DNA from: Cryptomeria japonica
Lineage: Eukaryota > Streptophyta > Pinopsida > Cupressales > Cupressaceae
Direction of reading: 5' to 3'
Length of the DNA: 64,000 nucleotides
NCBI RefSeq assembly: GCF_030272615.1
Contig: NC_081415.1
Coordinates: 509,983,373 to 510,047,372, forward strand
Below the pieces are notes generated by a model. That model was given only the letters and a program-made list of their open reading frames with translations. It did no database searches and had not been told where the DNA came from. This document shows, in pieces, positions 37,779 to 49,479 of this stretch. Numbering within the stretch: the stretch's first letter is position 1; every line of letters starts with the position of its first letter. Made by a program: the position numbers and the translations under genes.

Positions 37779-39083
37779 TTGGATTCTCGTCCTTATACCA
37801 GATCACAGAGGAGAGAGGGAATAATTGATAATTGTTTTGAAGAATTGCAAGGGTTGTCATTTGCCACAAATTTCACTCTCAAAAGAAACGCTAAAAGTAG
37901 GCCTTCCTCTCCTGTCAGAGCTACTCCTATACCTTCCTCTTCAAACCCTTGGCAAGCACTAATGCTTACTGGAGTTCAAGCCCCTCCTCTAGTAGCCATT
38001 TATCATGTGTTCATTATGGCCCAACCATGGGGTGCTGATGTCGGACCTCTTGCTCTTGGAGCTCATAATCCACTTCCAAAAGGGGCAAGGGATGTCCTAC
38101 CTAAGTATAATGGAGATTGAAAAGTCTCAGTTGAAAAGCACTTGAATTCTTTCAATGTAGCCACTGGGATTCTGGCAGTCCAATATGAAGATGTGGTTGT
38201 TAGGCTTTTTGCCCAAACTCTTGCTGAGGGGGCAGCAGATTGGTTCAGTCATCTACGAGCGGGAACCATAACCGACTGGCAAACAATGAAAACCACTTTT
38301 GAGAAAAGGTTCAAAAGCGTTGATGATGAACACTCTTTACTAGCTCAACTCACACAAATGAAAAAAGAAATTCATGAGCCCATGAGGGACTATGTAGCCA
38401 GGTACAATAAGATTATCCACAAAATCGCTTAGGCTAAAAGACCAACCACTGATAATCAACAATGTTTCTTCATAAATTCCATGCCTCCTGATGTAGGTTT
38501 CCACCTTAGAAGAAATAGGCCGGTTGATCTTGAGACCGTGCAAAATGAAGCTATACAACTTGAAGATGACCTAATAACAGCCGGGAAACGGAGAAAAGAT
38601 GTACAAACTCCTCAAGGTCAACCCCAGACATCCACTTCTTCCACTGACCCAGTTGTTCAACGGCTCATCAATGATATGATTGCTTTGAAGAGGCAGATAG
38701 TAAAACCCGTAAATTCCTATCCACAGCCTTATCAAGATATAAGCAGAAAAACTCCAAATCAGTATAACTATGGATGATCATTGCAATTGCCCGCTGCTCC
38801 ACAAAGATTGCAAATAGAGGCTCCTCCTGACAAGGGTGCCATGTGTTCATTTCATCTTACCATAGACCATGATTGAGGTTCTTGTCCCGATATGATAAGA
38901 CATGTTCAAATGCAAAACACAAAGGATGAATTAGGTGAGTTCACTGAAGCAGAGAAAATTCAAGAGGTACCTGGCGACTCTGGATCATTCTACCTCAAAT
39001 ATGAGTTAGATTCGGAAAGAGGTAGTAATATTTTGGAAACCCTTGAAAACCCTGCGTGTGCAATCCTAACAAGGAATCAATGA
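37779..39083 (+). pseudogene. gag: Gag of the outer gypsy element
   Basis: Structural protein of the retrotransposon particle. It starts MDSRPYTRSQRREG at 37779. The retrotransposon gag core is clear: GAADWFSHLRAGTITDWQTM, FEKRFKS and MRDYVARYNKI. In-frame stops occur at about 38118, 38430, 38776 and 38873, mostly explicable by single C-to-T or G-to-A changes. A Ser/Pro-rich stretch follows. The CCHC zinc knuckle expected of many gag proteins is not evident; only C-x-F-H and D-C fragments remain near 38840-38890. It is directly downstream of the primer-binding site and upstream of the protease frame. Confidence 0.85.
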
Positions 39084-39104
39084 ACTTCCCAGTCTTTTCC
39101 TTTT

Positions 39105-39932
39105 GTGAACCCTTCTGGAGGTAATTTCAAAGGTAAAGATCTCCCAAATAGTAGCTTTCCCTCTCATTCAAAGACTCCTGAAGTTAGGATTTTGCAAAGG
39201 AATCATGAAGACAAAAATAGCTCTTCTTCTTCCTCCTCCTTTGACATCATTGAATTTTGTAAAGCTTCTATTGTTCAACTTTCAACTACTGAATATCTGA
39301 AACTGAACCCGAAAGAACTAGATAAGATGGTCAAGTATGTAAAAGGAGACTCTTCTTCGGAGTCCTCAGTGCATGGATGTGCAGAGAATAGTGATTTACT
39401 TGCTGCAGAAAAATCTTCATTTGTTTCGTGCCCATCAGCTAACTTGGTTGATCCCTGTGCTTTTCATAATGTTGAAAATGGACTTGAGATTGAGGCTCTG
39501 AAGCTTTAACCTTTCTACATATCCCTCCTCCTGAATGGTCAAAAGCTTGGCAATTGCATAATAGATTCAGGGGCATCAGACAACATAATGCCTTCATCCA
39601 TTGCTAGGTCTTTAGGTTTAACTCTCACAAAAACATTTGGGAGGTGCTATTCAATGGATGGGAAACAGGTCCCTCTTATTGGACAGGTAAAGGACATCCA
39701 AGCAGTGCTAGCAGCATGCCCTAATAAAAGAGTAAAATTGACTATCCTGGTTGCTGACATTCCTGCAAGTTACAGGATGCTCTTGAGTAGAACTTTTTGT
39801 AAGGACCTTGGAGGTAAAATTAAGATGGACTGGTTTGAATCCATTATTCCCCTTGGAAAACAGAAAATTAAGCTTGAACCCGAGCCCAAAAATAAGTACA
39901 CTGTCTTTCCTTCTGACAACCCTAAAGCCTAG
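39105..39932 (+). pseudogene. Gag C-terminus and aspartic protease of the outer element
   Basis: The first ORF (39105-39509) is Ser-rich and unrecognised. After one stop, the same frame reads GQKLGNCIIDSGASDNIMPS, the retroviral-type aspartic protease active site (D-S-G), at about 39535-39597, followed by IARSLGLTLTKTFGRCYSMD and VADIPASYRMLLSRTFCKDL, with a flap-like and a C-terminal region typical of plant gypsy proteases. The protease cleaves the Gag-Pol polyprotein. It ends with a stop at 39930, about 90 bases before the next open frame. Confidence 0.85.
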
Positions 39933-40022
39933 ATTCTATTTCAAGAATGCGAGTTCGGAAACTATCTCATCCTTGCACCTGGCGAAAGAGAGCCTGAAGA
40001 AGCAGTTGACAAACTTGGCGGG

Positions 40023-42008
40023 TTGTGGCAGATGGAATTCGATGGAAGTTGCGCCAACTCTGGCTCTGGAGTAGGGGTAGTTTTACTATCACCTAATGGT
40101 AACATTTTTCCTTTTTCTTTCAAGTTGGATTTTAAGAATACTAATAATACTGCAGAATATGAGGCATTATTGTTAGGATTAAATGAAGCCAAATGCAAAG
40201 GTATCAAATTGCTCAAAGTTAAAGGTGATGCAGAGTTGATTGTCAGACAGGTGAGAAATATCTATACAGTTAAGAATGATAGATTGAGACATTATAGAAA
40301 TAGGGTTTGGGATGAGATAGAATTCTTTGATGCTTTCTCGATTGAAGCCATACCAAGGGATCAAAATAGTAGGGCAGATTCGTTGGTTGTTTCAGCTTCT
40401 CTTTTGTTACTGCATCCAGACTTTAAGGATAATTCATATAGAATTGAAATGATTTATAGGCCTAGTGTCCCTGATAATGTAAATCATTGGCAAGTATTTG
40501 ATGCAGATGCTCAGATCAAAGACTTTCTAGAATGTGTTCAGTTATTCTCCCAATCATATTTCGAAGGTTTTGAAAATAACTGTAAGGAGTTTAGTCCTGA
40601 CCCGGATGTTGATCCTACAAATAGTTTTATTCATATTAAAGGCAACAAAATTATGAAAGGGCTAGTGACTCTGGAGAGTTTTTTCACTTGGGATGATGCG
40701 TTCATAGGCAAGAAAGTCCCCAAGGATGATGGGAAAGGAAGTTGCAAGAAAATAAATCTGGGTGATGAGTCTAACCCTAAAGAGGTAACAATTGGCAAGT
40801 GTTGTTCTCCAGAGGAAAAACAAATACTTGGTGCACTACTGAAACAATACATTGATGTATTCGCTTGGTCCTATGATGATCTGGAGTTTAGAGATGGGCA
40901 TTTTCAGCATCAGATTTCATTGAAGCTAGGCATCTCTCCCTTTAGACAAAAATTGAGAAATTTCAACCCTATAATGGCAGATGCAATCTTTAAAGAGGTT
41001 GATAAAATGCTTAAGGCCAGAATCATATATCCAATTCATCATTCTACCTGGGTGGCCAACATTGTGCCCGTGAGGAAGAAGAATGGGGAGATTCGTATTT
41101 GTGTGGATTTCTGCAATTTGAATCAGGCAAGTCTTAAGGACAACTGCACCTTACCCAATATGGATCATATTCTGCAAATGGTATCTGGGTCAGAGATGAT
41201 GTCGATGTTAGACGGTTTTTCTAGTTACAATCAAATTAGTGTTGTAAAGCATGAACAACACAAGACCGCATTCATCACTCCATGGGGAGCATTCGCATAT
41301 AACCATATGCCCTTCGGTTTAATAAATGTCAGAGCCACCTTTCAAAGGCCTATGGATTCCTCTTTTAAGGATGTTCGAGACAAAATTATTGTTGTTTACC
41401 TGGACGACCTTATAGTGTTTTCTAAAAAGAGGGGGAATCATCTCAAGGATCTGAGGGCAGTTCTGCAGTGTTGTCAAGAGCATGGAATCTCCCTGAACCC
41501 AAGGAAGTCAGTCTTTTGTGTCACGAAGGGAAAATTATTAGGACATATTATTTCAAAGGAAGGAGTCAAGATTGATCCTGAGAGAGTTAATGCAATTCAA
41601 CGTCTCAGTTTACCTTCAAATAGGACTGGAGTAAGGTCTTGCTTTGGTCAAGTGAATTGCTTAAGGAGGTTTGTTCCGGAGTTTGCAGAGACTACCAAAC
41701 ACATTATCAGCTTGTTGAGCGAAAGGCATCCTTTCAAATGGACTGAGGAGGCCAAAGAAGCTTTCGAAAGAATCAAGGGTTCTGTTGCTAATGCACCGAC
41801 TCTCATCAACCCGGATCTCAAAAATAATTTCATTATATATTGCTATGCCTCTAAACACACGATGTCTGGAATATTGTTGCAAATGGATGAGTCTGGGGCC
41901 AAAGCACCTATTGCGTTCATGAGTGTTCCACTCAAGAAGCATGAGCTAAAGTATTCACTCTTGGAGAAACATGCCTTTGTTGTGGTCAAGGCAGTGAAAC
42001 AATTTTGA
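40023..42008 (+). pseudogene. pol: Pol: extra RNase H, reverse transcriptase and degenerate RNase H
   Basis: A 661-codon open frame. The first part is an archaeal/plant-like RNase H with all four acidic positions: MEFDGSCANSGSGVG, NTAEYEALLLG, KGDAELIVRQV and DQNSRADSLV. The reverse transcriptase follows: RIIYPIHHSTWVANIVPVRK, CVDFCNLNQAS (the usual Arg after Phe is Cys), MLDGFSSYNQI, MPFGLINVRATFQRPMD and the catalytic YLDDLIVFSK. Then comes a second, gypsy-type RNase H, where the usual Asp-Ala-Ser reads Tyr-Ala-Ser (IIYCYASKHTMSGILLQ), so it is probably inactive. Dual RNase H with loss in the ancestral copy is a known feature of the Tat lineage. The extra RNase H here is before the RT. A TGA ends the frame at 42006. 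Confidence 0.9.
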
Positions 42009-43511
42009 TATTACATTCCGCACTCTCACTCCTTGGTTTTTGTTCCAGACTCTGTAGTGAAAAGCATTTTAACTTAGCAAGAGGTCGGACTCAATAAAAG
42101 AGCAACTTGGGTAACAAAAATCTAGGAATATGATCTAGACATTCATCCTACAAAGACAGTCAAAGGACAAGGCTTATGCAGGTTAATAGCAGAAAATGAA
42201 ATGGAAATAGAAGCAGAAATACCATTAACTCTTTTTGTTGGATTGCAGGATACCTGGTTTTCTGATGTGGCCTATTATTTGACTTATGGCAGCTGCCCAA
42301 GTCATTTGTCAGCATACGAACAAAGGAACCTTAAGTTAAAGGCCACTAAGTATGTTATTTGGCAAGATGTTTTGTACAAAAAAGGTTTGGATGGTACATA
42401 CTTAAGGTGCGTGGATAAGCCTCAACAGCAAAAACTTCTGGAAGTCTATCATGGTAAAGCCTGTGGCGGACACTTCTCATCCTCTGTCACTGCTTTCAAA
42501 ATTTTAAGGAATTGCTTTTATTGGCCTGGCATGTTTTGAGATGCGTATATTTATGTTAAAGAATGTGAGAAATGCCAACTCTTTTACGTGAAGCCACATT
42601 TAGCGGCTCTGCCTTTAAGGCCTGTGGTAATTGATGAACCTTTCAGACAATGGGGTATTGATTTCATTGGGCCGATAAACCCTCATTCCAGTGCTGGTCA
42701 TATGTATATTTTGACAGCAACCGACTATTTTACCAAGTGGGTGGAGGCCATTCCCACTAAAAAGGCAAACTCGGAGGTCGTGTGTAACTTTCTCAAAGAT
42801 TGCATCCTAGTCCGTTTTGGGGTTCCCCAAAAGATTGTTGCAAATAACGCATCATATTTCTCTTCTGAGGAATTAACCATGTTTTGCTATGAACATCAGA
42901 TTACTCTCTCACATTCCTCTGATTACTTTCCATAGGGTAATGGGCTGGCAGAATCAAGCAACAAAAACCTGGTAACGATTATGAAAAAGTTGGTTGACGA
43001 AAATGCTCGAAATTGGCATAAGAAGGTTTATGAAGCTTTGTGGGCGGACAGAATCGTGCCTAAAAGAGCCATTGGAATGGCACCTTTTGAACTTGTGTAT
43101 GGGATCGGCGCAAAACTTTCTTTACCCCTGGAATTGTCAGCAGCCAAGCTACATACAGTAGTGGAGGATTCTTTCTTTCAGAATGCTCTAGAGAAGAGGG
43201 TTATGTACCTAATGAAGCTGGAAGAAGAAAGAGAGATGTTGGTGGATAGAATTACAGAGCATCAGAGCAGAGTGAAGAAGATTTTTGACATGAGAGCTCG
43301 TCCAAGAGGTTTCCTTGAAGGAGATGAGGTACTATTATGGGATAAGCGAAAGGAACCAAAGGGTGCGCATGGTAAATTTGACTCATTATGGAAGGGCCCA
43401 CTTAAGATCTGTGAAGTGGTGGGACAAAATGCTTTTAGGCTCAGCTATTCTGATGGAAGGCTTATGCCCTATACCTATAATGGGCAAGATCTCAAGCTTT
43501 ACAAATTGTGA
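42009..43511 (+). pseudogene. Integrase of the outer gypsy element
   Basis: DDE integrase that inserts the cDNA. After a short decayed stretch, the zinc-binding region reads VYHGKACGGHFSSSVTAFK and CEKCQLF (HHCC), split by a TGA at about 42538. The core begins WGIDFIGPI (first Asp) and TDYFTKWVEAIP. The second catalytic Asp is replaced: IVANNASYF has Asn where Asp is expected. The Glu is present in GNGLAESSNK, but just before it a TAG (42934-42936) stands where Gln is usual. The C-terminal region (GDEVLLWDKRKEP, KFDSLWKGPLKI) is the normal GPY/F-type tail; no chromodomain follows. Clearly non-functional. Ends TGA at 43511. Confidence 0.9.
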
Positions 43512-44434
43512 GTCTTGTGGTCAAGAATTTTTGTATATAGTAGATTAGGTTTTTTGTTTCAAGTGTTTGTTTACGTGTGAGTCTCCTTTATTCCCCTATT
43601 TGCCTTTGGTCTTGCGAAACCAAAGATTCAGAGTTCTTTGCATTTTTCTTCGCAAATTGCAATCCCTAGTCAGAGCCAATGTTACCACGTCATTTTTCCT
43701 TCGTAATGGCGATAAATTCCTTTTTAAAAATTCCTTTCGAAGTCCTAGTCTTTCTTATAATACCTTGGTTCAAGCTCTTAGTCCGTTTGTAAATCATCTT
43801 TCAATCAAAAATGTCGATTTTTAATAATAGGTTGAACTCTGTGAACACTTTGAACCATCTTGAATCGAGTTCAACAGGTTCATTTAGGTTCCACAGGTTC
43901 CTAGGTGTTCAGGGGATTTTTCATACTAACATTTTCTCTAAGTGTTTTGCAGCGGCTCTCAAGGATTTTTGTTCGGTGATGTTTTATGTCATCTTTCTCC
44001 TGGAGTTGAACTCATTGAACCAAGTTCAAAAGGTTCAAACGTGTTCAACATGTTCAACATAGCACAAATGATCAGCATCTTGGCATAATTAATATTCTTA
44101 GCAAAGATTTTCCCTGAGCGCGGCGTACACCTTGAACTACTTGAACTCCAATGAAGTATGTTCAGGATGTTCATATGTGTTCGAAGTTGGTGGGTCTCGT
44201 GGGTTAAATGATTTGATGGTGCATTGATTGCCAAATATGAAGAAGGTGAACCATATCTTAAGTGACGTCAATCCTTGGCTTTTCGAAGTAAGTAATCATT
44301 TCAGGAATTGGTGGTTACTTCAAAAACGCCACCATGCATTTAATGCATGCGTGCGATGTCCAATCCACAAATTTAACACACTCAAACTGACAATTGGAGT
44401 TATTGCACTTAATAGTTCCGTATCATTGCCCTCG

Positions 44435-44442
44435 CTATAAGG
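44435..44442 (+). promoter_or_regulatory. Candidate LTR promoter TATA box
   Basis: CTATAAGG, conserved at the same distance (209 bases) from the first ATG of the LTR reading frame in both LTRs (22351 and 44436). Placement fits a pol II promoter driving both the LTR frame and genomic RNA. No transcript evidence is available. Confidence 0.4.
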
Positions 44443-44644
44443 TATGAAGGATTAATTCTCTAAAATTTTGTTCCTTGTTGTTGCGGTGTTATTTTTCCTG
44501 GATAGAAGTATTAATCACCGGTAGTCGTCTGGTTGCTCAATTGTGAAGGTGAGTTCCTCTCTTGTTCTCTCCAGTAACTTTTGCCTATATTTCTTCTCTC
44601 ATAGTAGGGTTGCTGCAACAAAATAAGGCTTATCACTTTGAATT

Positions 44645-47600
44645 ATGAAGTCCACACTGCATTTGTTTGGGAATGTTTTTAGGCTTGCATGTATAGAGCC
44701 CATAGTTAGCGATACCGACCTTAAAGGGGAAAATCTTGAAGTTTTAAAAGAAAGGGTATTCAAGGGGATTGATGGTTCTTTTGGTGTGGAGATTTTGAGT
44801 AGCGGTCTCATAGAGGCAGCAGCTTTTCCCCCAGCTATCCCGTGCCCAGAATTAGTTAGGGAATGTATCGCTAAGTATGATCCAATCTCTGGGACCATTA
44901 GAAAAGACGATGGTGAAACCCTTCTTGCTGTAAACCGTGAAGTAATTACCTCTGTCTTCAAGATACCTGATTACTAGTTCTCCAATTTTTCCCCTGCTTG
45001 GTTAATCACCGAGTTCAACGTGGATAGGACCGGACACCAAAATAATGTAGCAAAATACTGGTTGAAGGTTCCTCAAAGGGGTGGTTCCAGGTTGCCCAAG
45101 AATCCCAATAAGAATCACATGCTGCCTCACATTCACGATGTCATGCTTTTGTCGCACCGAGTCAGAGGCTCTGCAGAAGCCTATAGTTTCGATGACTGGA
45201 TTTATTGCTATGTGTAGCTAGTGCTAGAGGGGAAGCAATACCTTGATTGGGCAGAACTGATTGTCGATTCAATGAGGGAGCAACTGAGTATGGCTGAACA
45301 ATTTAAGTAGAATTTCTTCATGTCTTCATATCTTGTATACTGTTTGGTGTGTGTTAAGGATTTAGTTGGAATAACACGACAGCTCATTGAGGAAGATGTT
45401 CCCGTGTATGATTTCTACCTCATGTTGTAAAAGGATAATGCCTTGCAGGATTTCAGAATGGTACACAATGCTTTTCTGGGTGATTTGTACTTTGAATTGA
45501 AATGTATGAAAACCAAAAGAATCTTCGAAGATGCGCAAACATTGATAAGGAGGTTTGGCAGTTTATTTATCCAGTTTCCTCATTTTTGCTACATAAGAAT
45601 AGGTGGTTTTGAAGAGGAACCCTTTAAGCTCCCACATTTTTGTTCAGATTGCTTTTTTTTAGTGGAGATATGTAGGCAGTTGACCTCTGTGATTAAAAGG
45701 GCGCAACCCAGGGATAAATGAGAGGGGAATTTTCCCATCCAATTAGGTGTGTTGTCTTGCAGTTCAATGTCCGATGCCTTGAGTATTGGAGCGGATCTCA
45801 AGAACTTCAATTTTTCCCTGTATCCTGAAAGGAAAAGGTTTTGATAATAAGGGTTTTTCCCAAAGTCTTGGTTTAATGTCGTATCTCCCAATGACACAAT
45901 TAGAGGAATTCTGAGAAGATTGTACTAATGAACTCAAGGTTTTCAAAAGGGAAAACATGAGGATGGTGTTAGAGCAGGTTATTTCACTACAGGTAAAGCT
46001 GGACATTAAGGGGCTCGAAGAGGACTATCTAGAACTTTTTGAACCCGGATACTTAGCCTAAGCAGAAACTGAGGTGCCTTCAATTAACTGGGATGAGAAA
46101 GAAGAAGATGATATCCAACTAAGAACTAAAGGAGTTTTAGAGAGAACCATGGCATGGGTTGCTAGGAAGAAAGCAGTGAAATTAGGCGTCAAGTCTAATT
46201 CTGCAAGAAGTAATGAGGTTCTTCTGTGTTCACCAAAGCGTTTTTCTAATAATGCTTCTATGCCTACTCATGCAAGTAAAGATAAAAATCTACCTCAGGT
46301 TAGACACAAGTCTAACTCAGCTTTGGATTTATGTACTCCTCGGCATACCCAGTCACGAAGTGCTACTCAGAGAAGGATGGATCACACTAAGGATGTAGAG
46401 GTGAAGGATACACTTCTTGATACCCAAATATTTGAAGTTGAAGACTTGGATAGCGATGTTGCTAATGCCCTAGACTCCCATATAGTAACCATAGCTATGA
46501 CACCACCTTCCAAAGCCATATAAGGAACAACCTGTTCCAGTGCAACTCCCAAGTGGTTAACCACTTCAGTAAACAAAAAGTGAAATTTCTTTCCTGTGAC
46601 TATTCCAATTCAGGAGATGGTCATGAAATATACTGAGAAGGGGCCCAAGCCAAAAAAGTTCAAAACGGCTACTCGTCTGGATAATGATGAAAGAATCGGA
46701 AAATGGGTCACTGAAATTGCCTCATACAAGCCCAAGGATGAAAACAAGGAGACCAGTGCAGATGATTTTGAGATCAGTAAGGTGGAGCTAGGAAACATGA
46801 ATAGGGACTCAGACAATCATTTCTTCTAGGTATCGGCGAGAAAAGAGTGAGCTAAAGCGACACATAAATATTCTTGCCCAGTTCATTGACAGCATTGGTT
46901 GTTTTGGGGCACTCCCTATATCTCATGCTACGGAGAACTTTGACCCAACTTCACTGGAAAATAAAAAGTTAATGAGCCAGGTTCAATGGGCCAAAAGTAT
47001 TGCAGAGGCTATGGAGAAATGGGTTGAAGGAATAGTCAAGGACAGAGAGAAGTATATCACTAACTCCCTCAAGTTATGTGATGAAATACAGAGCCTCATC
47101 ATAGAAGTTCAAAATCAGATTTCACCATGGGCGAAAGAGGAACACAAATGGGAGAATGTCTTGTCATTGTTCATGAAAATGGAAGAGTATGGAGTTACCC
47201 GGTTCCTTATAGAGCATTCAATCAAATTGGTGACAAATGAATGCCAGCTCTTCATGCTAAAGAAGACCATAATGTGGCGGGTTCTTACCTTCAAATCTGT
47301 GATCTCTGAGGCTAAGACTTCTGTATATGAACTCCAAGATCTCCAATGCAGTATTGTTAATGATAACAAGGTGGTTAACCTTGACCATGATTGGCAGTTG
47401 GGAATTTGCGGGCTAAACACGCAGGATGCGATAAAAGTTTTTTGAATATACATGGAGAAAATCAAAGCCAAGGGTAATTTCACTCCTGGGGATATAACAC
47501 GGGTTGCTCGGATTGAGTCTATGATATTTATTGGTAATGATCAGTTACCAAAACATGCCAAAAAGATGGTGAAGCACAGGTGGAATAAGGAGGCGGCGAA

Positions 47601-47712
47601 GGCAAAGCTCAATGCGATTAAAGTTTCGAACCAATCTATATTCCAGGAACTCACGACTGCCCATGACGCCCAGGAAAGCGGAGAAGAAGATAATGATGGG
47701 AAAGTGGCATAA
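44645..47712 (+). pseudogene. LTR-encoded unknown protein of about 1,000 codons, copy 2
   Basis: Starts MKSTLHLFGNVFRLACIEP and is open to 44977, then in the same frame at 45020-45217 and 45443-45721. A one-base insertion in an A-run near 45835 shifts it to the frame open at 46074-46523 and 46596-46829. A deletion of a few tens of bases near 46830, relative to copy 1, shifts it again to 46972-47445 and 47452-47712. Final TAA at 47710-47712. The scattered stops are mostly one-base changes from sense codons in the other LTR. Contents: PHFCYIRIGGFEEEPFKLPH with CSDCF and CRQL cysteines, an acidic middle, and a helical Lys-rich end. No domain recognised; not gag, pol or a typical env. Confidence 0.75.
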
Positions 47713-48616
47713 TGTGTTGATCCAGGCTCCGTTTTTGTTTTGTAATTTTCATGTTTATGCAAAGACTTCGGAACATTTGTTCCAAATATATCTTGTTGGT
47801 TTCATAACTATTTTGGGGAGGTTGAGTTTTCGTGGAGACCTCCCCTGTTCTAAAGACTATAAATTAAAGAAAGATAGATAGAATAGGGGTTAGATTTTGT
47901 GAAGGATTTTAGTTAGTTTTTGGTTTTATGCTCCTCTGTTTTGTAAATTCTTGTTTTGTGGAAGGAGGGATAAAACTTTAAAATCTCGAATAGAAAAGGA
48001 TTTATAGATGTATGTTGTGCCTTTGTCGAATGAAATATATATATATGAGATCATATTGTTTTTGGGAGAAGGAAAATCTGTAGGTTTTGAATCTGTGTGG
48101 TTGCATATCTTTGCATATGTTGATCTAATCAAACAACGGTAATCACCTTTTCTAGTGCGGAAAATCATTATTTTTCTGAGACTCCTTCCTATGAGTGTTG
48201 TTTTGTTTAAAGAAAAGATTTGTACTTGAAGATAGATTTGGTTTCTCTTATCTATTCTTTTCTTATCTGAATTGTTCGAATAGTTTTCTGAACTTTGTTT
48301 CAGTTACTTCCATCCCTTGTGTTGAATCGATTGGAAAGTTAATTCTTTTTCTTTGAAATATGTGTAAAATATTGGCCTCTCATCCAAGAATGAAGTAGGC
48401 AGCCTTATGTGCTTTCAGGTTAAAAGCATACCAATCAAAACTTAATTAGATTATTTTCTGAATAACTAAGATAGGGAGTTGTACCTATGGAAAATTCAGA
48501 GGGAAGTGGTTTATATAACACATACCCAGTTGTTTAGTTGAACACTTGTCTTTAAAAGAAGGGGACAGAGTTTGAAATTGATCATTTTTAAGAAGGGCAA
48601 AATCCGTTCACTAACA

Positions 48617-49439
48617 ATCTCCCCATTCAAAACTTCTCCTTATCACCATATTATAATTGTCGCCATTTATTACTACTTCTCCTTATCGCCATATTATAAT
48701 TGTCACCATTTATTACTATTTCTCATCTCATGATAATATAATTTTACTTATCTATAAATGACCTGTCAATAATAATTTCTCATTTGGTTACTAATATTGT
48801 AATGATCTAATATCCCTTCTTCAAATGCATGTCCTTATTACTAGGGTTATTTAGAAGTTGCCTCTTCATATGTAGGTGACTTTAAGGCTAATCTCATTCT
48901 AATCAAGTTTCCTTCATTATTAGAAGTATTATTTCTTTTCTTATAATTCAATTTGTTACCTCTTTTAATGGGAGTATACTTCTCATTTTGGGATTGTTAA
49001 TAATGAAGATCCTCCTCCTTACTATAAGAGAATTTTTTTATGAAAGAGGGTTCAACAAGAAATCAATTTTTTCGTACAAGATATAGTATACACATCTCTT
49101 TAATTGGTTTTTAGATAATAATATCCCCATCTTCCTTAATTTTCTTCTTGTCAATTTATTGGGGTCTTCATAGCATCTGTTTCCCAATATCTCCCACTTA
49201 CTCTCTAGTATACTGGAAAACTTTTTATCGATCCCTATAATTTTCTCTCACCAAATTCGCATTCTCCCACTTACTCGTGTGTGTATATGCATTCTCCTTA
49301 AATATAGTGGAATGAGTGCATGGGCCACATAAGTGAGAAGAGTCTTAGGACCTTGAAATAAAAATATTTTAAATGGGTTCATTGATTGTTATCTTAATTT
49401 TTTTTGTGAACATTACATTTATGGTAAACAAAATTATCT
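48617..49439. other. Intergenic DNA with a 43-bp tandem duplication
   Basis: Between the gypsy element and the LINE. CTTCTCCTTATC, ACCATATTATAATTGTC and CCATTTATTACTA occur twice at 48633-48675 and 48676-48718. The rest is AT-rich and holds no recognisable gene. Confidence 0.6.
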
Positions 49440-49479
49440 TCAGGGTTGACTGGTCTCATGCTTCATGTGAAAATATGTG

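Larger units (their letters stand above)
21610..48616 (+). mobile_element. Ty3/gypsy retrotransposon with ~4.9-kb LTRs, split by a nested element
   Basis: Direct repeats begin TGTTACC at 21610 and 43680 and end CTAACA at 37647 and 48616, framing gag-pol. The left repeat is split by an insertion at 23331-34403; minus that insertion both LTRs are about 4.9-5.0 kb and the element about 15.9 kb. A primer-binding site begins 6 bases after the left LTR. Domain order is gag, protease, extra RNase H, reverse transcriptase, degenerate RNase H, integrase, with no chromodomain, suggesting a Tat-like non-chromovirus. LTR copies differ at many positions, with several small indels, so the insertion is fairly old. 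The 5 bases outside the ends (ATATT left, ATCTC right) do not match, so no target duplication is claimed and no clear polypurine tract precedes the right LTR. Confidence 0.92.
43680..48616 (+). repeat. 3' LTR of the outer gypsy element
   Basis: Begins TGTTACCACGTC, ends GTTCACTAACA. It is uninterrupted and therefore shows the LTR plan: a GTTCA-rich block (43830-44190), a TATA-like CTATAAGG at 44435-44442, a decayed long reading frame at 44645-47712 and about 900 bases of non-coding DNA. If transcription starts about 30 bases after the TATA box, U3 is under 0.8 kb and R-U5 over 4 kb. Confidence 0.93.

Noticed and set aside
21605-48621. Target-site duplication of the outer gypsy element
   Set aside because: ATATT and ATCTC do not match; the duplication has decayed or a boundary is off by a few bases.
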